From Serripes groenlandicus (taxonomy: Eukaryota > Mollusca > Bivalvia > Cardiida > Cardiidae), in assembly GCA_031761405.1 (NCBI GenBank), contig JASEVX010000005.1, forward strand, positions 34,166,869-34,230,868: a DNA stretch of 64,000 nt. Direction: 5' to 3'. Positions 34,678-45,429 of the stretch are shown here, piece after piece. Made by a program: the position numbers and the translations under genes. Under the pieces are notes generated by a model. It made no database searches. It was not told the origin of the DNA and saw nothing but the letters and a program-made list of their open reading frames with translations. Within the stretch, counting starts at the first letter, position 1, and each line of letters begins with the position of its first letter.

Positions 34678-34890
34678 TTAAAACTTTTTCACACACAGAC
34701 GCAAGTTGAAGCCCCTCTATAAGACGATCTATAAAAAACAGTGTGACAATAGTAGAAATTGAAAATAATGAACACTTTCTTTTCTGTTTATTCAATTATT
34801 ACATTATTATTAACAGAGATTATTCATACCGTTTTTAAGATATTTCAAAAGTCGACTACTCCAGATGTGCTGTATGTGACAAAGGTTTAA
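34678..34890. mobile_element. TTAA-flanked piggyBac-like MITE (segment b, unit 1)
   Basis: TTAA at each end, with CTTTTTCACACACAGACGC on the left and GATGTGCTGTATGTGACAAA on the right. Its counterparts are at 41961-42184 and 50536-50759, so it predates the duplications. The core is mutated (GTCGACTACTCCAG). Confidence 0.7.
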
Positions 34891-35861
34891 AGACGCGTTC
34901 AGTAGGAAATGTGCTACCCGCAAACAGAAAACATTATATTGCGAAAAAATGTTCTTTCTCGGAGTTCCCAATGAAGTGTTGTTATCCATAATCCGATCGT
35001 GCGATATTTATTGTGATTTACGGTCCTTTCTAATAAAAAAAAAAGTGTTTTTGTAATTGTAAATGATATCAACTCCTGTAGGCGTCGGGGGGTGTTAAAA
35101 CATGTTCACATTAAAATACGAGCATGTGTAATTGTTTCACCTATGTAGCCCTTTATTTACAGACGGAGACATTGCTAATATTGAGCTTTTACTCCCTTTG
35201 TCAATATACAGGTTTTTTTTTTGTTGATTAGAGATGAAATCTACATGAATCTGCCAATTTCCATTGTTAAGCATAGACAACTTGGAATGCATAAATGAAT
35301 ACAATATCAGATTATTTATTGAATATAATTGAAAGAACTGTGACTAAAGAATAAATTGCTAATTGCGAGCTTATTTCTCCTTTTGCCACGAATATATATA
35401 TATTGGGGCCCATTGTATATATTTGGGCCCATTGTATATATTTGGCCCATTTGTTTTGAAAAGAGCTGTATTGTTAACGTAAGCTTAATCCGTTGGAATA
35501 TTGTTCTAATAAAGCTAGTGCTATTTTATGCATTTATAGAATCCGAGATTGTCTAGAGCCCTTGCCATTAAAGGATGAACTCTGCTGACATATACAACAC
35601 TCTTTCTGCGTAGCATTGTTTTGTTTTTTATTATAAAGACTGCACTTTAACACAACATTTCAGCTGAAAAAATAATAACATCTCGATGGAATTTAATAAA
35701 TTAAAATAAATATTAAATGAGAATATCCCTTGAATCAGGCTGACATGATTAAATTCACAGAAGAACGTCTTAAACATTGTCAAATAGTGTTTATTCATAA
35801 TGCCATCGCATTTAAGTACACATCTTAGTGTTAAAAACAAATCCATGGTGATGAAATTGAC

Positions 35862-35927
35862 ATTTAAAAGATAAGACTTTGAAATGCAAAATGCGGGTTT
35901 TAAAATTGCAGCTTTATAGTCAGGCCT
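35862..35927 (-). CDS. Possible exon, 22 codons (unit 1)
   Basis: On the minus strand a pyrimidine-rich stretch ending CTTCATCTCAG is followed by a 66-bp open segment reading RPDYKAAILKPAFCISKSYL and two more residues, then GTCAAT as a weak donor. The paralogue at 51666-51731 has the same length and frame and a better donor (GTAAAT). 66 bp is 22 codons with both boundaries in phase 0, the same phase as the donor of the exon-like block at 52735-52901. The protein is not recognised. It could be chance conservation in a young duplication; no complete gene model is offered. Confidence 0.25.
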
Positions 35928-36531
35928 CTGAGATGAAGACAACATGAAAAAAGTTCTTGCCGAGAAGAGAACGTAATATTATTCCAAACATTCTGGTAAA
36001 TGTAATAGTAACACAACCTTTTTGGAAACATAACTTTAAACAGAGGTCCAGATAAGAAAGGGAATACATATCTGTTTCCACAATATCTCTCTTTTTACCA
36101 ATGCAAACCTTATGGTGAAACGATTCTTTTGCGTACCCATATTATAGAATTAGATGTTCAAATAAGTTAAAGTAGTTTAAAAGCTTCTGCTGCATTCCTA
36201 ATGCACGTGGGAAAATGTTATACCAATGAAAGGCCAAAGGATAAATCGACCATGCCAGATAGTGCTGTAAATCAATACAAGCTGTTTTGCAAATTGTCCT
36301 TTTTCTTAAGTATAAGTATACTTTAAACAGTTTCGGTTATTGCTTTTAAACTGTCAATACTTCTTCATCGGGAGCATTGGTTCCAAAAGGTGCTTACACT
36401 ATTTTAGAAGTCTAAACAACATTAATGAAACTGCAATATGAGGTTAAAATTAAGAATGTTTAGATTATTTTCTCCTTATTTCTGTGCAGTCTTATCAGGA
36501 TCTTCCCTTTTCATTCTTAAGTTAAACAAAT

Positions 36532-36778
36532 GAGCCGTCCCGCGAGAAAACAAACATTATGGCCTCTTCGTAATGTATCGATCCATATCCGCATGCGCAG
36601 TCCGCGCAGACTGATCCGGGCCGGAACATTCCGTCTCAGGGGGATAGAGGTATAGAGTAATGATTCCTGAAACAGAAAATCAACAGGAGCCGATTCATGT
36701 TTTACCGAGTAAGCCTGCGAGGCATGTTTAGGCTGATATGGGTCGATCCTTTACATCGTTGGTGTTCTCGCGGGACGA
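36532..36778. mobile_element. Short inverted-repeat element, family G (unit 1, ancestral copy)
   Basis: Ends GAGCCGTCCCGCGAGAAAAC and (reverse-complemented) GTCGTCCCGCGAGAACACC. The interior keeps GCATGCGCAGTCCGCGCAGA and TTCCGTCTCAGGGGGATAGA. AAAT adjoins both ends. The element is shared with unit 2 (52354-52611), so it was present before the duplication. Confidence 0.85.
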
Positions 36779-36902
36779 CACAAATGCCATTGCACTCACT
36801 TGAACGGGTATTGCTAAGAACTGCTTCAACAGGTTCACCATCCAAATGACAATTAATTTCGATGTATCTGAATGTTCGTTTCCGTGTGTCGTGACTTATG
36901 CA

Positions 36903-37068
36903 TGTAGATAAATGCCACACCAAAAAAAATCGCCTTCAAGAATATAATTAATATTTTCCTTTCCAGACATAATAAAATCTAAAGTTGGTTCTTTTATTGT
37001 GAAATAATCTAAAACTTGTGACAAAATACATTTTACCGGATTGAGTTCGTCTGATGCACCGCTATAAA
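36903..37068 (-). CDS. Possible exon, ~55 codons, donor lost (unit 1)
   Basis: On the minus strand the sequence TAACGTACAG is followed by an open segment reading YSGASDELNPVK..., then VLDYFTIKEPTLDFIMSG, to CGIYLHA. The frame stays open for ~166 bp in both duplicated copies despite about ten substitutions. In this copy the splice donor seen in unit 2 (CAG|GTATGC) has lost three bases (CATGC), so any gene here is probably dead. Product unknown. Confidence 0.3.
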
Positions 37069-37655
37069 CTGTACGTTAGCATTTGATTAAATTAAACACA
37101 TCCTCTTTGTTTCATTTATCAAACTTTATAATCCTCAATCGTGTGGGCTACGCGTCGGATGAGAACATTTTGTCTAAGAGAATCTGAATTGATTGAGTTT
37201 AATGTTTAAACAAATAATTATAAACAAAAAGCAGCACATTTACACAACGTCCTTAAATGATCCAGTAAGTGTTTAAATGTATACGTTGGCATTTAGGAAA
37301 AGTGTTGGTTCAGACAAGTCAGTCCATCTGCACAGTCTTATTTGTATCAGGATCTACGCAAAATGACAGAAATTTGTAGCAAGCGTATGCTAGTTACATA
37401 TTATGAACAGTGTAGATAATGATCAGATTGTGCATATGCACGGGCTTATCTAGTTCTACACTGCTCACAAAAGTCGACTTGTAAATGTTCGCGTAGACGG
37501 GTTCAAATAAGGTCGTTGTTTGTTTTGAAACAGCCAGACTGGTATTTGCATTCCAAAGCTTACCTTTGAGTCCAGGCATTTACAAAGTAGACACAAACGG
37601 ATCGTGCTACACCTTGATAATATATACGCAATCATTTGAAAAATCTCTACAAACG

Positions 37656-37830
37656 ATATAGAGTTTAATTAACATTGTTTTCATGATACGGGATTTAAAT
37701 CCCAAGTGGAAGAGATTATTGCGATATAAAAACGAGTGCGCCATAGCGCACGAGTTTTTATATTCAAGAATCTCTTTCACGAGGGATTTAATTCTCAAAT
37801 CATGAAAACAATGTTTATTAAACTATATAT
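37656..37830. repeat. 175-bp foldback hairpin
   Basis: Left arm ATATAGAGTTTAATTAACAT...ATTGCGATATAAAAACGAGTGCGC and right arm GCGCACGAGTTTTTATATTC...ATTAAACTATAT, with a CATA loop at 37742-37745. Both arms carry GGGATTTAA, AGAGATT and TTTTCATGA/TCATGAAAA. It lies in a stretch of unit 1 (about 37605-38330) that is missing from unit 2. Confidence 0.85.
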
Positions 37831-37941
37831 TATATACTCGGCGATAATTTTTGTTTTTAACCGACAATACCCCTGTGCAGCTCATTTATTTTTTAGCTCA
37901 GAAGTGGAGAGATCTGAATGACGTAATCTGCCAGTTTTGCA

Positions 37942-37972
37942 GTGACGTCACTATATATATACGTGACGTCAC
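37942..37972. promoter_or_regulatory. Paired palindromic CRE-like sites around a TATATATATA core
   Basis: Two perfect GTGACGTCAC palindromes (37942-37951 and 37963-37972) flank CTATATATATA-type sequence. TGACGTCA is the consensus full CRE site bound by CREB/ATF bZIP proteins (established knowledge). Whether it is used here is unknown; it sits in the unit 1-specific insertion 37605-38330. The sequence is certain, the regulatory function is not. Confidence 0.4.
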
Positions 37973-38464
37973 CGACAATGTGTACATTGATTGAAATAAA
38001 CTTGTGTCATGTCGATTCAAGCTCTTATTTGCGGATTTAAAAGTGCAATTGTTGATTATTTAACGGTTCATCATGGAAATAAAGTGTTAAGTAGTGAAAA
38101 CGGAGCTTAAAAGTGTTTACAAGAGATTTAAAAAAAGTAGTTCCGAAAATCCGGCTAGTGAGCTATATCGCACACTAGGCGATATTGCTCAGTAGACACA
38201 AAGCATGTTATAGGTTTTCTCAAGTTGGGAAATCTCTATATTTTATCATTCAGTATATAATATAATACAATTAATGAATAGCGTTAACAAGTTTTATGCT
38301 AAAGGGGACAATGCTCATTATGAGCAATGTTTACTTTTCAAATTGGAATATGTTATTGTTTTGTATTTCCTTTTACATCTAAAATCTAGAGGCTTAAAAG
38401 TGTTATCTGATATGTAATAATACATTGTGTATTTATCACCGTCCACAATTTGAGTTTTGTTTAT

Positions 38465-39438
38465 CCACAGGGACTTGCTCCTCTAAAAATAGATATGACC
38501 TACTCTATGCATAGATATTAACAAGGGTGGACACAGTTTTCATGGTCGCCTCGCTTCAACTTGTTTTGTTCAAAGTATTCTTACAAATATATGAATTCGA
38601 AGTACGGAATCGATCAATAATACTTTTCTCTATCGAACTATACCAAAATATCGTGAATTTGTTCTCCCTACGTATGCTAATTCCTTTCAAATATTCGCGA
38701 ATTCGCCAAAAGGACAACAACCTGGACCGAAAACGAAAGTACCTGCTATCGACATTTCAGAAAAGATCGTTTTTTTTCGTTTCGGTAATTGTCAGTGATA
38801 TTACGATTATTTCCCCGGCAGGACCATTTAAAACAAAAAACTTTAGAATGGTTCGGATTTCTTCGCTGCGATAATTATTCGTGATATTGCGATTATGTTC
38901 TGTCCAACGGTCGTACCATTTAAAAAGGGGATGAATTGAGAATAAAGAAGAAATACGATATTTATGAGCATTTATCGCATGCATCAATGCTTTACCTGGT
39001 TTATGTCCATGTTTAATCTCTTTCCCATGATGAGTTTCCTTGAAAATTATCACAATAATACTGACCATTTAGCAGCGAAAAAATCCGAATCCTTCCGGAA
39101 TGTTTCTTGGAAATATAATCGCAATATCACTGACAATTAGGCAACGAAAAATACTGAACCATTCCTAAATGTCGATAGAAGTACTTGGTGCATGTTGTTG
39201 CCCTTTTGGCGAATTCGCGAATATTTCATAAAAATTAACATATGTAGGGAGAATTTTTGGTATAGTTCGATAGAGAAAAGCATTACTGATTGATTCCCTA
39301 ATTCAAACTCATATATTTGTTCGAATACTTTGAATTAAATGAGTTGAAGCGATGCGACCCAGAAAACTGTGTCCACCCGTGCTAATATCTATGCATAGAG
39401 TAGGTCATATCTTTTTTCAGAGGAGCAAGTCCCTGTGG
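38465..39438. mobile_element. 974-bp element with ~400-bp terminal inverted repeats
   Basis: Ends CCACAGGGACTTGCTCCTCT and its inverse AGAGGAGCAAGTCCCTGTGG. The left arm (38465 to ~38880) and right arm (~39055 to 39438) are diverged inverted copies of each other; shared blocks include CTACTCTATGCATAGATATT, ATTCGCGAATTCGCCAAAAG and TTGTCAGTGATATT-CGATTA. TTTAT flanks both ends (38460-38464, 39439-39443). The paralogous locus in unit 2 (near 54310, TTTTTGTATCATATG) lacks the element, confirming the boundaries. Open frames of 115 and 103 codons inside are not preserved between the arms, so no transposase is called. The class is unresolved. Confidence 0.9.
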
Positions 39439-39808
39439 TTTATCATATGTTCAATGTGACGTCCACTTTGTACAAAAATGACGTCGGTTTTCATTTTGAA
39501 ATTGTCGATGACAGAGGCACATATGGAGGAATTGTTCGCATTGCTCGACGACTTGCTGACTTCAGTTCTTAAATTGAGGATGTGCAGATATGCTCATTTA
39601 AATTACATTCTGGTGCAACAAGACTGCCAGCCATGCAATACCGATACTGACTACCAAACCAATTGTGATTGCAACCACTAGTTTAGAATCGCCATAAACT
39701 CTTTCAGCGCCAATAACAATATTGATGTTTGCCTTTTAGTTATAAAAATATTCCTAAACTCTTATAGCATAAAGAATGTAGTTGCCTGGATATTAACATG
39801 GATTATTT

Positions 39809-39946
39809 GAGCTGTCCCACGAGGAAACCAACATTGTGAACTCTGCGTAAAGTATCGACCTGGATCAGCCCAAGCATGCCGTGCAGGCAAACCAGATAGA
39901 CACTTTTCGCAGAGGCCAAAATGTTGGTTTTCTCGCGGGACAACTC
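39809..39946. mobile_element. Short inverted-repeat element, family G (private to unit 1)
   Basis: A 138-bp element with ends GAGCTGTCCCACGAGGAAAC and (reverse-complemented) GAGTTGTCCCGCGAGAAAAC. ATTT lies on both sides. In unit 2 the corresponding sequence (about 55238-55250) reads ACTATTTTACTTTAGG with no element, so this is a clean empty site with a 4-bp ATTT duplication. Confidence 0.92.
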
Positions 39947-40042
39947 ATTTTAGTTTAGGATTGTTTGCACCTATAGAGTTAACATACTTTATATGTGTTT
40001 TTATCCAGTTATATCACGGCTGCCAGTTCACCCAACACTGTG

Positions 40043-40297
40043 ATCCGAATAACGAGAAAACCAACATTGTGGACTCTGCGTAGAGTATCTCGACCCGGAT
40101 CAACATAAGCATATCGCGCAGGCTAACCCGGACATATACTTTTCGCCTCTTCTGCTTTTGTCTGTTTCAGATTAATTTCGTTATACCTCTATCGCCCTGA
40201 GACGGAATGTGTCGGCCCAGATAAGCTTGCGCGGACTCCGCAGGCTAATCTTGGTGGATATATTACGCAAAGTGTAGGTTTTCTCGAGGAACGGTTC
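40043..40297. mobile_element. Family G-related element inside reversed SINE sequence (unit 1)
   Basis: Starts ATCCGAATAACGAGAAAACC and ends GGTTTTCTCGAGGAACGGTTC. The interior retains CTCTGCGTAGAGTATC, GGATCAACATAAGCAT and ACGGAATGTGTCGGCCC. Reversed SINE tails (TATATCACGGC-GCCAGTTCAC) flank it on both sides (about 40008-40040 and 40315-40345). A shorter counterpart is at 55347-55489. Confidence 0.7.
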
Positions 40298-40299
40298 TC

Positions 40300-40570
40300 G
40301 TGTTTTTTTCAAGATATATATCACGGCGTCAAGTTCACATAACTTCTTTGCATAACTTCCCATTGATTGAAAGCCTCCCGCCGTGATTACCGACTGAGTT
40401 ATTGCAAACTGCAACTGATGTTCTATGTTACATTGATGAAGATAACATTGTGTAAACTGCTGTAGAAAAGGCTGGTGTCAAGATCAGTGGACCAATCGTA
40501 CTGGTATCTAACCCAAGAAACGCCGTAATATAACAAAAAGACTGTTGAAAGCAGTGTTAAACATCAACCT
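40300..40570. mobile_element. Composite SINE sequence (reversed tail plus family 2 body), unit 1
   Basis: Reversed tail ATATATCACGGCGTCAAGTT, then a tRNA-like reversed head (TTACCGACTGAGTTATTGC), then a family 2 body and tail in forward orientation (GGCTGGTGTCAAGATCAGTG, ACCAATCGTACTGG, AACGCCGTAATATAAC, AGCAGTGTTAAACATCAACC). Shared with unit 2 (55490-55775). Confidence 0.7.
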
Positions 40571-41639
40571 GTAGAAAATATAAGGAAGTATCTGTCCACC
40601 CATGTGAATGACATCCTAAACATTACATTCTACATTAACGTTCACTATAATGGATATCTGCAATCATTTACTGATGTTCAGGAATTTAATACCATTGCTA
40701 ATTTATAGCACATGCGGGAATTGTTTTGATGTCAAATAATCCTCTTTTTCATCTCTAATTTAGTCTCTATTTCGTTTCTAGAATTTTACACCTTAAAATC
40801 GAAAACACGTTCATCCGTTGACACCGAGAGAGATACAATTACGTGTATCTTTTAAAACAGATTAAACCCTTCCTAGTCCTGGCTCCATGCGATTTGATAT
40901 GAGATAACATATTGAAATGGGAAGGAACCTCGGACTAAAACCTTGCCACGAATCATTTAAAAAAATACATTTCAATCTGAAACAAATTCTTACCACTCAA
41001 TAAGAGCAACGCTTTAGGAATAGCAACATTGAAGAATATCCGACCGAATCGCACAGTTTGCGTATGACTTGTCACATATGCTAACAAATCGGATAACATG
41101 GAAGAGGCATTTTTATAGTAATGTCGCTCTACCTTTAAATATGCGCATCCCATTCCTTTCGAGTATTGAGACATGTCAATCTCATTAAAAACAAACTAAA
41201 ATACTTGGATAAACATTTATTGAATTTAACGACATCGCACAAAAGGTCGTCTCGAATTAATCCCATACTTTCAAAACCATGTAATTTGTGAGCAGTTTAT
41301 CGTTGTTTCCTCCGATTAAATCACACGATACAATCAACGACATATTTTTGGATTGATTGTATTTACATTCTTCCTGGTTTCTATACATTCGGAAGACTCG
41401 GCAGCCACCGCTCCTCTATGGCGTTGACTTTTAATCATATACATACATATTTTTTTGTATTAGCATCGGCAAATTATATTGCCTTTAGCCATTTACAGAT
41501 GAAATATGGCAAGACAGAAAAGTGAATACAAAGTTAATAAATATGAGTACCAAATAAACAAAAGAGATTAAAAATAAACAAGGAATGGAACAATCATTTA
41601 AAGTGGTATTTCATGTGTAGGCATTTGCATTGGGTATTC

Positions 41640-43020
41640 TTCTTACCATGACTTTGTACGACCGTTCGCCATATGAAATACTTAATACTAAAGAAAAGAG
41701 TGGATATATAAAATATTGCTTTTCAATTATATTGTAAACACTTGGGCAATCTATGAGCGACAAAAAGACTATTTAAAATGAAGCGTGGATTAGTGATAAT
41801 TGTCGACAGAGGTAAAAGGCATGAAACCACAATGCATATTTAAAGAATGTCGACATCTAATGATTCGTTTTCTTTGTCATATTAATATTTGCTTTATTGC
41901 ATAGCTGTTTTTGGTTAAAAGTGTTACAATTTTGCATTGACCTGTAAGGCAAGTCTGATGTCAACACTTTTCCACACACAGTTGAAGCCCTCTCTAGAAG
42001 ACGACTTATAAAAACAATGTGACAATAGAAGAATTACTAATAATGAACACTTTGTTTTCCTTCACCCACACTATTTTTAAGTCTATTCAATTATTACATT
42101 ATTATTGACAGAGATTGTTCATACTGTTTTAAGATATTGTAATAGTCGTCTTCTCCAGATGTGTTATATGTGACAAAGGGTTAAAGTCGCGTTCAGCAGG
42201 AAATGTGTTACCCGGAAACAAAAAACATTCGTTCGCCAAAAAGGATGTTCACCGGAGTTCCCGATGACGTGTTGTTATGCATAATCCGATCGTGCGAGAT
42301 TTTATTGTGATTTACCGTCATTTTTAATAAAAAAAAAGGTGTTTTTGTAATTGTAAATTATGCCTGTCATCTACTTCTGTCGGCGTCGGGAGGTGTTCAA
42401 ACATGTTCCCATTAAAACATTATCATGTTAAATTGTTCCACTTGTGCAGCCCTTTAATGGCAGACGGAGACATTGCTAATGTTGAGCTAAATCACATTGT
42501 CACTATACATGTTTTGTTTCTGTTGGTTAGAGATTGTCCATTATTAAGCCTAGACAACTTGGAATACATAAGTGGATACAATATAAGTATATTTATTTAA
42601 TAGAATTGATAGAACTGTGACTAAAGGAGAAATTGCTCATTGCGAGCTATTTTTCCTTATGCCACGAATATATATATTGGGGCCCATTGTATATATGTGG
42701 CCCATTTGTTTGGAGCCTTTTTCCCCCCGTAAGCTTCATCCGTAGTGATTAACTGGAATATTGTTATTATAAACCTAGAGCTATTTTTATGCATTTATAG
42801 AATCCGAGATTGTCGAGAGCCACTGCCATTAAAGGATGAAATCTGGTGACACATACCAAACACTTTTTGCGTAGTATTATTTTGTTTGTTGTTATAAAGA
42901 CTGCACTTTAACACAACATTTAAGCTGAAATAATTAATATGGGTCTAAATATTAAATGAGAATATCCCTTGAATCCGGCTGACATGATTAAATTCACATA
43001 AGAACGTCTGAAACATTGTT
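41640..43020. repeat. Third, partial copy of segment b between the duplication units
   Basis: Matches unit 1 at about 34340-35760 and unit 2 at about 50170-51580: CCGTTCGCCATATGAAA, GAGCGACAAAAAGACTAT, the TTAA MITE, TCGGCGTCGGGAGGTG, GGGGCCCATTGTATATATG, and GACATGATTAAATTCACATA. The left junction follows GCATTGGGTATTC at the end of unit 1; the right junction is at AACATTGTT|GACCTCCC. Flanking segments a and c are absent from this copy. Confidence 0.92.
41961..42184. mobile_element. TTAA-flanked piggyBac-like MITE (segment b, middle copy)
   Basis: CACTTTTCCACACACAG on the left (its TTAA mutated to TCAA) and GTCGTCTTCTCCAGATGTG...ACAAAGGGTTAA on the right. Paralogue of 34678-34890 and 50536-50759. 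Confidence 0.75.
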
Positions 43021-43099
43021 GACCTCCCACGCCGAAAGACGGACAACACGTGATCACACTAGCTCACATTGAGCACTTCGTGCTGAGGTGAGCTAAAAC
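43021..43099. repeat. Duplication junction with molluscan-type hairpin
   Basis: Between the middle copy and unit 2 lies ~80 bp containing GACCTCCCACGCCGAAAGAC and a hairpin at 43060-43095: TAGCTCAC...GAGCAC-TTC-GTGCTGAGGTGAGCTA. The hairpin form is familiar from many molluscan repeats. Its position exactly at the junction suggests a role in, or a scar of, the rearrangement. Confidence 0.75.
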
Positions 43100-44294
43100 T
43101 GTTCCTTCTAATACTGAATCAAATTTTAAAAACAAATAGATTCATAGACAGCAAATATTTAATATAAACAGAATAATTGTATAATGAGTTGTGATCATTA
43201 CATGTCACGATATGTTTCTTTATTTGGCACGACCAATGGTTTCACTTAATCGCACAATCCCATTTAATACAGTTGTTTCTGAAACAGGCGTGCCTTTGGA
43301 AATGGATATTCTGAAATTGTAGACAAAACCTTTCAGATCTGGAGCATGTGATACCAATTCCACTTCACCAACTGATTATATAGGCAGATAGGAAAGTTCT
43401 GATGATTATATGACTGTTGTCAACTCTGGCACTACATAGGCTCTTTCTACTTGGACTTGCTCATTAAATGCTGTATGAATGTTCTGAATATCATATTTTG
43501 ATAAGCGAGCACCGACTTGCGACAACATACTTGTCATAGTGCTTATCGGCGATTCGAATCAATTATAACTGGCATTATCCAACAACAATTTGTATTAATC
43601 TGATTTACAATATTTAAAAAAAGTATTTATGAACAATACAGACTATGATAGATCCTACATGTTCATGTAGCCTATTCTTGGTGTCAATATTGTTTCCCAC
43701 TCATTCGTCAGTTCTGAAGAAATGTATCTGCAAATACGATAATTGGTGAGGTTAAAATTGCGCTGGCTATGCCAATACTAGTGATACTGGTGTTGGTTTG
43801 AAATGAGTACTCATTTTGTAGGCAAATGTTCCTGGTTAAACATAACCATATATGTTATTGAACTTAAACGAACTGTTTCGGTTTCCCCACAATATTATTA
43901 TCAACTGAATTACAATATATATGTGTGGAGCAAACCCTGTTTACGCTTCCTTATCTAGGTAACTGCGATGCAAGGATTTTCATACTCTGACTCGTTACGT
44001 CCTTCATCTTGGTGAAGACTGTTCTTATTTTTAAGAATAAGTGGATGTAATTAGATTTTCCAAACAACAAGGTTGTTAGAAATCTACCAATGAACTTACA
44101 TAACAACTATTTTAATGTGTCCTATTAAATACAGCTGAATAATTCACAGTGGGTGCATTTAGAAGAGTGTAAAAGTCCGCTCACGATATATCTTTATTTC
44201 TGGTACGACGTTGACTTGTAAACAACGTTAAAGGCTAGATAGTCTTGTGTTTTCGGTAAGAGCAACTCGATAAAGTTAAAGAAATTTATACATT

Positions 44295-44525
44295 TGAAAA
44301 TGTTTAAGTTTTTAGATTTTAAATAAAAGATCAAATATTGACCTTCTTATTATTCGTTTAGTTTGTGTACTTAGTAGGTTGGGTGTCTTTAAAATACACG
44401 CAAGGTTTGTCTAGCATGTGTTATGATGACCTTATTCTTGACCAACGAGTGCCAATTTCAAGATTTACCGCTTTATATACTTTTGTATGCATTTGTTTAT
44501 ATCAAGAATTAGAACGAAGAATCTT
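44295..44525. other. ~230-bp insert private to unit 2
   Basis: Unit 1 reads straight through TTTATATATTTGTAAACGAC to AACTGTAAAGTAAGCTG (30378-30450). Unit 2 has an extra ~230 bp between the same anchors, with no recognised repeat. Confidence 0.5.
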
Positions 44526-45429
44526 ACTAAGATAAAGTTGCATTTTAAACTGTAAAGTAAGCTGTATTTAGATCATGATCAATTTGTTTACTCAATTTTC
44601 AAAATCATTAGGTCTAAAAGTATTTAGTTATCCTCATACCAGACAGCATACCTCAAAGAAATTAGCTGATTCACGCACATGGGGACGACATCATTGCAAT
44701 GTTATCGTTTAACACGTATGCGTAATGATCCGTTGCGGATTCACTTGCAGGCTTTATATGACCTGTGCATGTGGTAACGTTCAGTAATCAGTAAATACTA
44801 AGCGTTTATCCGGGCATTAGTAAGTCCTCATAACGTGATGTAACAAGACATTGCTGTATTGACGATATTCCGCATATAGAAATATCCGAGAGAAATACCT
44901 CTGTGAATCCTAAAGTGTTTTAGCTGTCACACATGATTTTGATGTTTTGTAAAACTAAACGTATTTACTGTTCATCTGTGTGCTATTCAAATTCCGTGTC
45001 AACATAAATGTATTGTACTACATTTCATTGCTATTTAACAGAGATACCAGACATATATTGAATGTGACTAAAGCTAATGAATTCGTTGAATTGAGAAGCC
45101 CGCCAAGTGTGACATTTGTAACACGAACGTTTGAAGCCTTGGTTTACCAGTTATAAAAGATATATATTCAAAATATGTTGAACTTGAGAGGTGCGTCTCA
45201 CAAGGTATTTTCTGCTATATGACCTAGTGACCTTGTTTTTATCCTCATGTGACCCCGTTCAAAACATAATCAAGAATGGATGTAGATGAATGTTCTGGCG
45301 AATGTCTATGATGATTGATGACACGTATGAATTCGATTGATGTGTACTGTCTGTTGAGCATTCAGTGAAATCAGGTTTGTCGAACACAGTAACGTGTGAT
45401 AAAACATATTGACATTACCGCAACCTTGC

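Larger units (their letters stand above)
29172..41638. repeat. Segmental duplication, unit 1 (segments a-b-c)
   Basis: This ~12.5-kb stretch is paralogous to 43100-57478 in the same orientation. Anchors (unit 1 / unit 2): TAATGAGTTG...TACATGTCACGATATG (29255 / 43185); AACCCTGTTTACGC (30041 / 43935); AGTAAATACTAAGCGTTTAT (30667 / 44786); AAAGTAGGCCC-type and GGGCCCATTGTATATAT blocks (35405 / 51258); ATAATCCTCAATCGTGTGGG (37129 / 52962); GAGGAATTGTTCGCATTGC (39525 / 54936). By eye most aligned stretches differ at roughly one base in ten. Segment b (about 34.34-35.76 kb) also occurs at 41640-43020. Confidence 0.93.

Noticed and set aside
35400..35455. Short GGGCCCATTGTATATATTT tandem units
   Set aside because: A two- to three-copy 20-bp repeat that varies between the three b segments; a simple local slippage product, not worth a separate element.
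38527..38874. 115-codon frame that could be a transposase
   Set aside because: It lies in one arm of the inverted repeat and is broken in the other arm; no transposase motif is visible.
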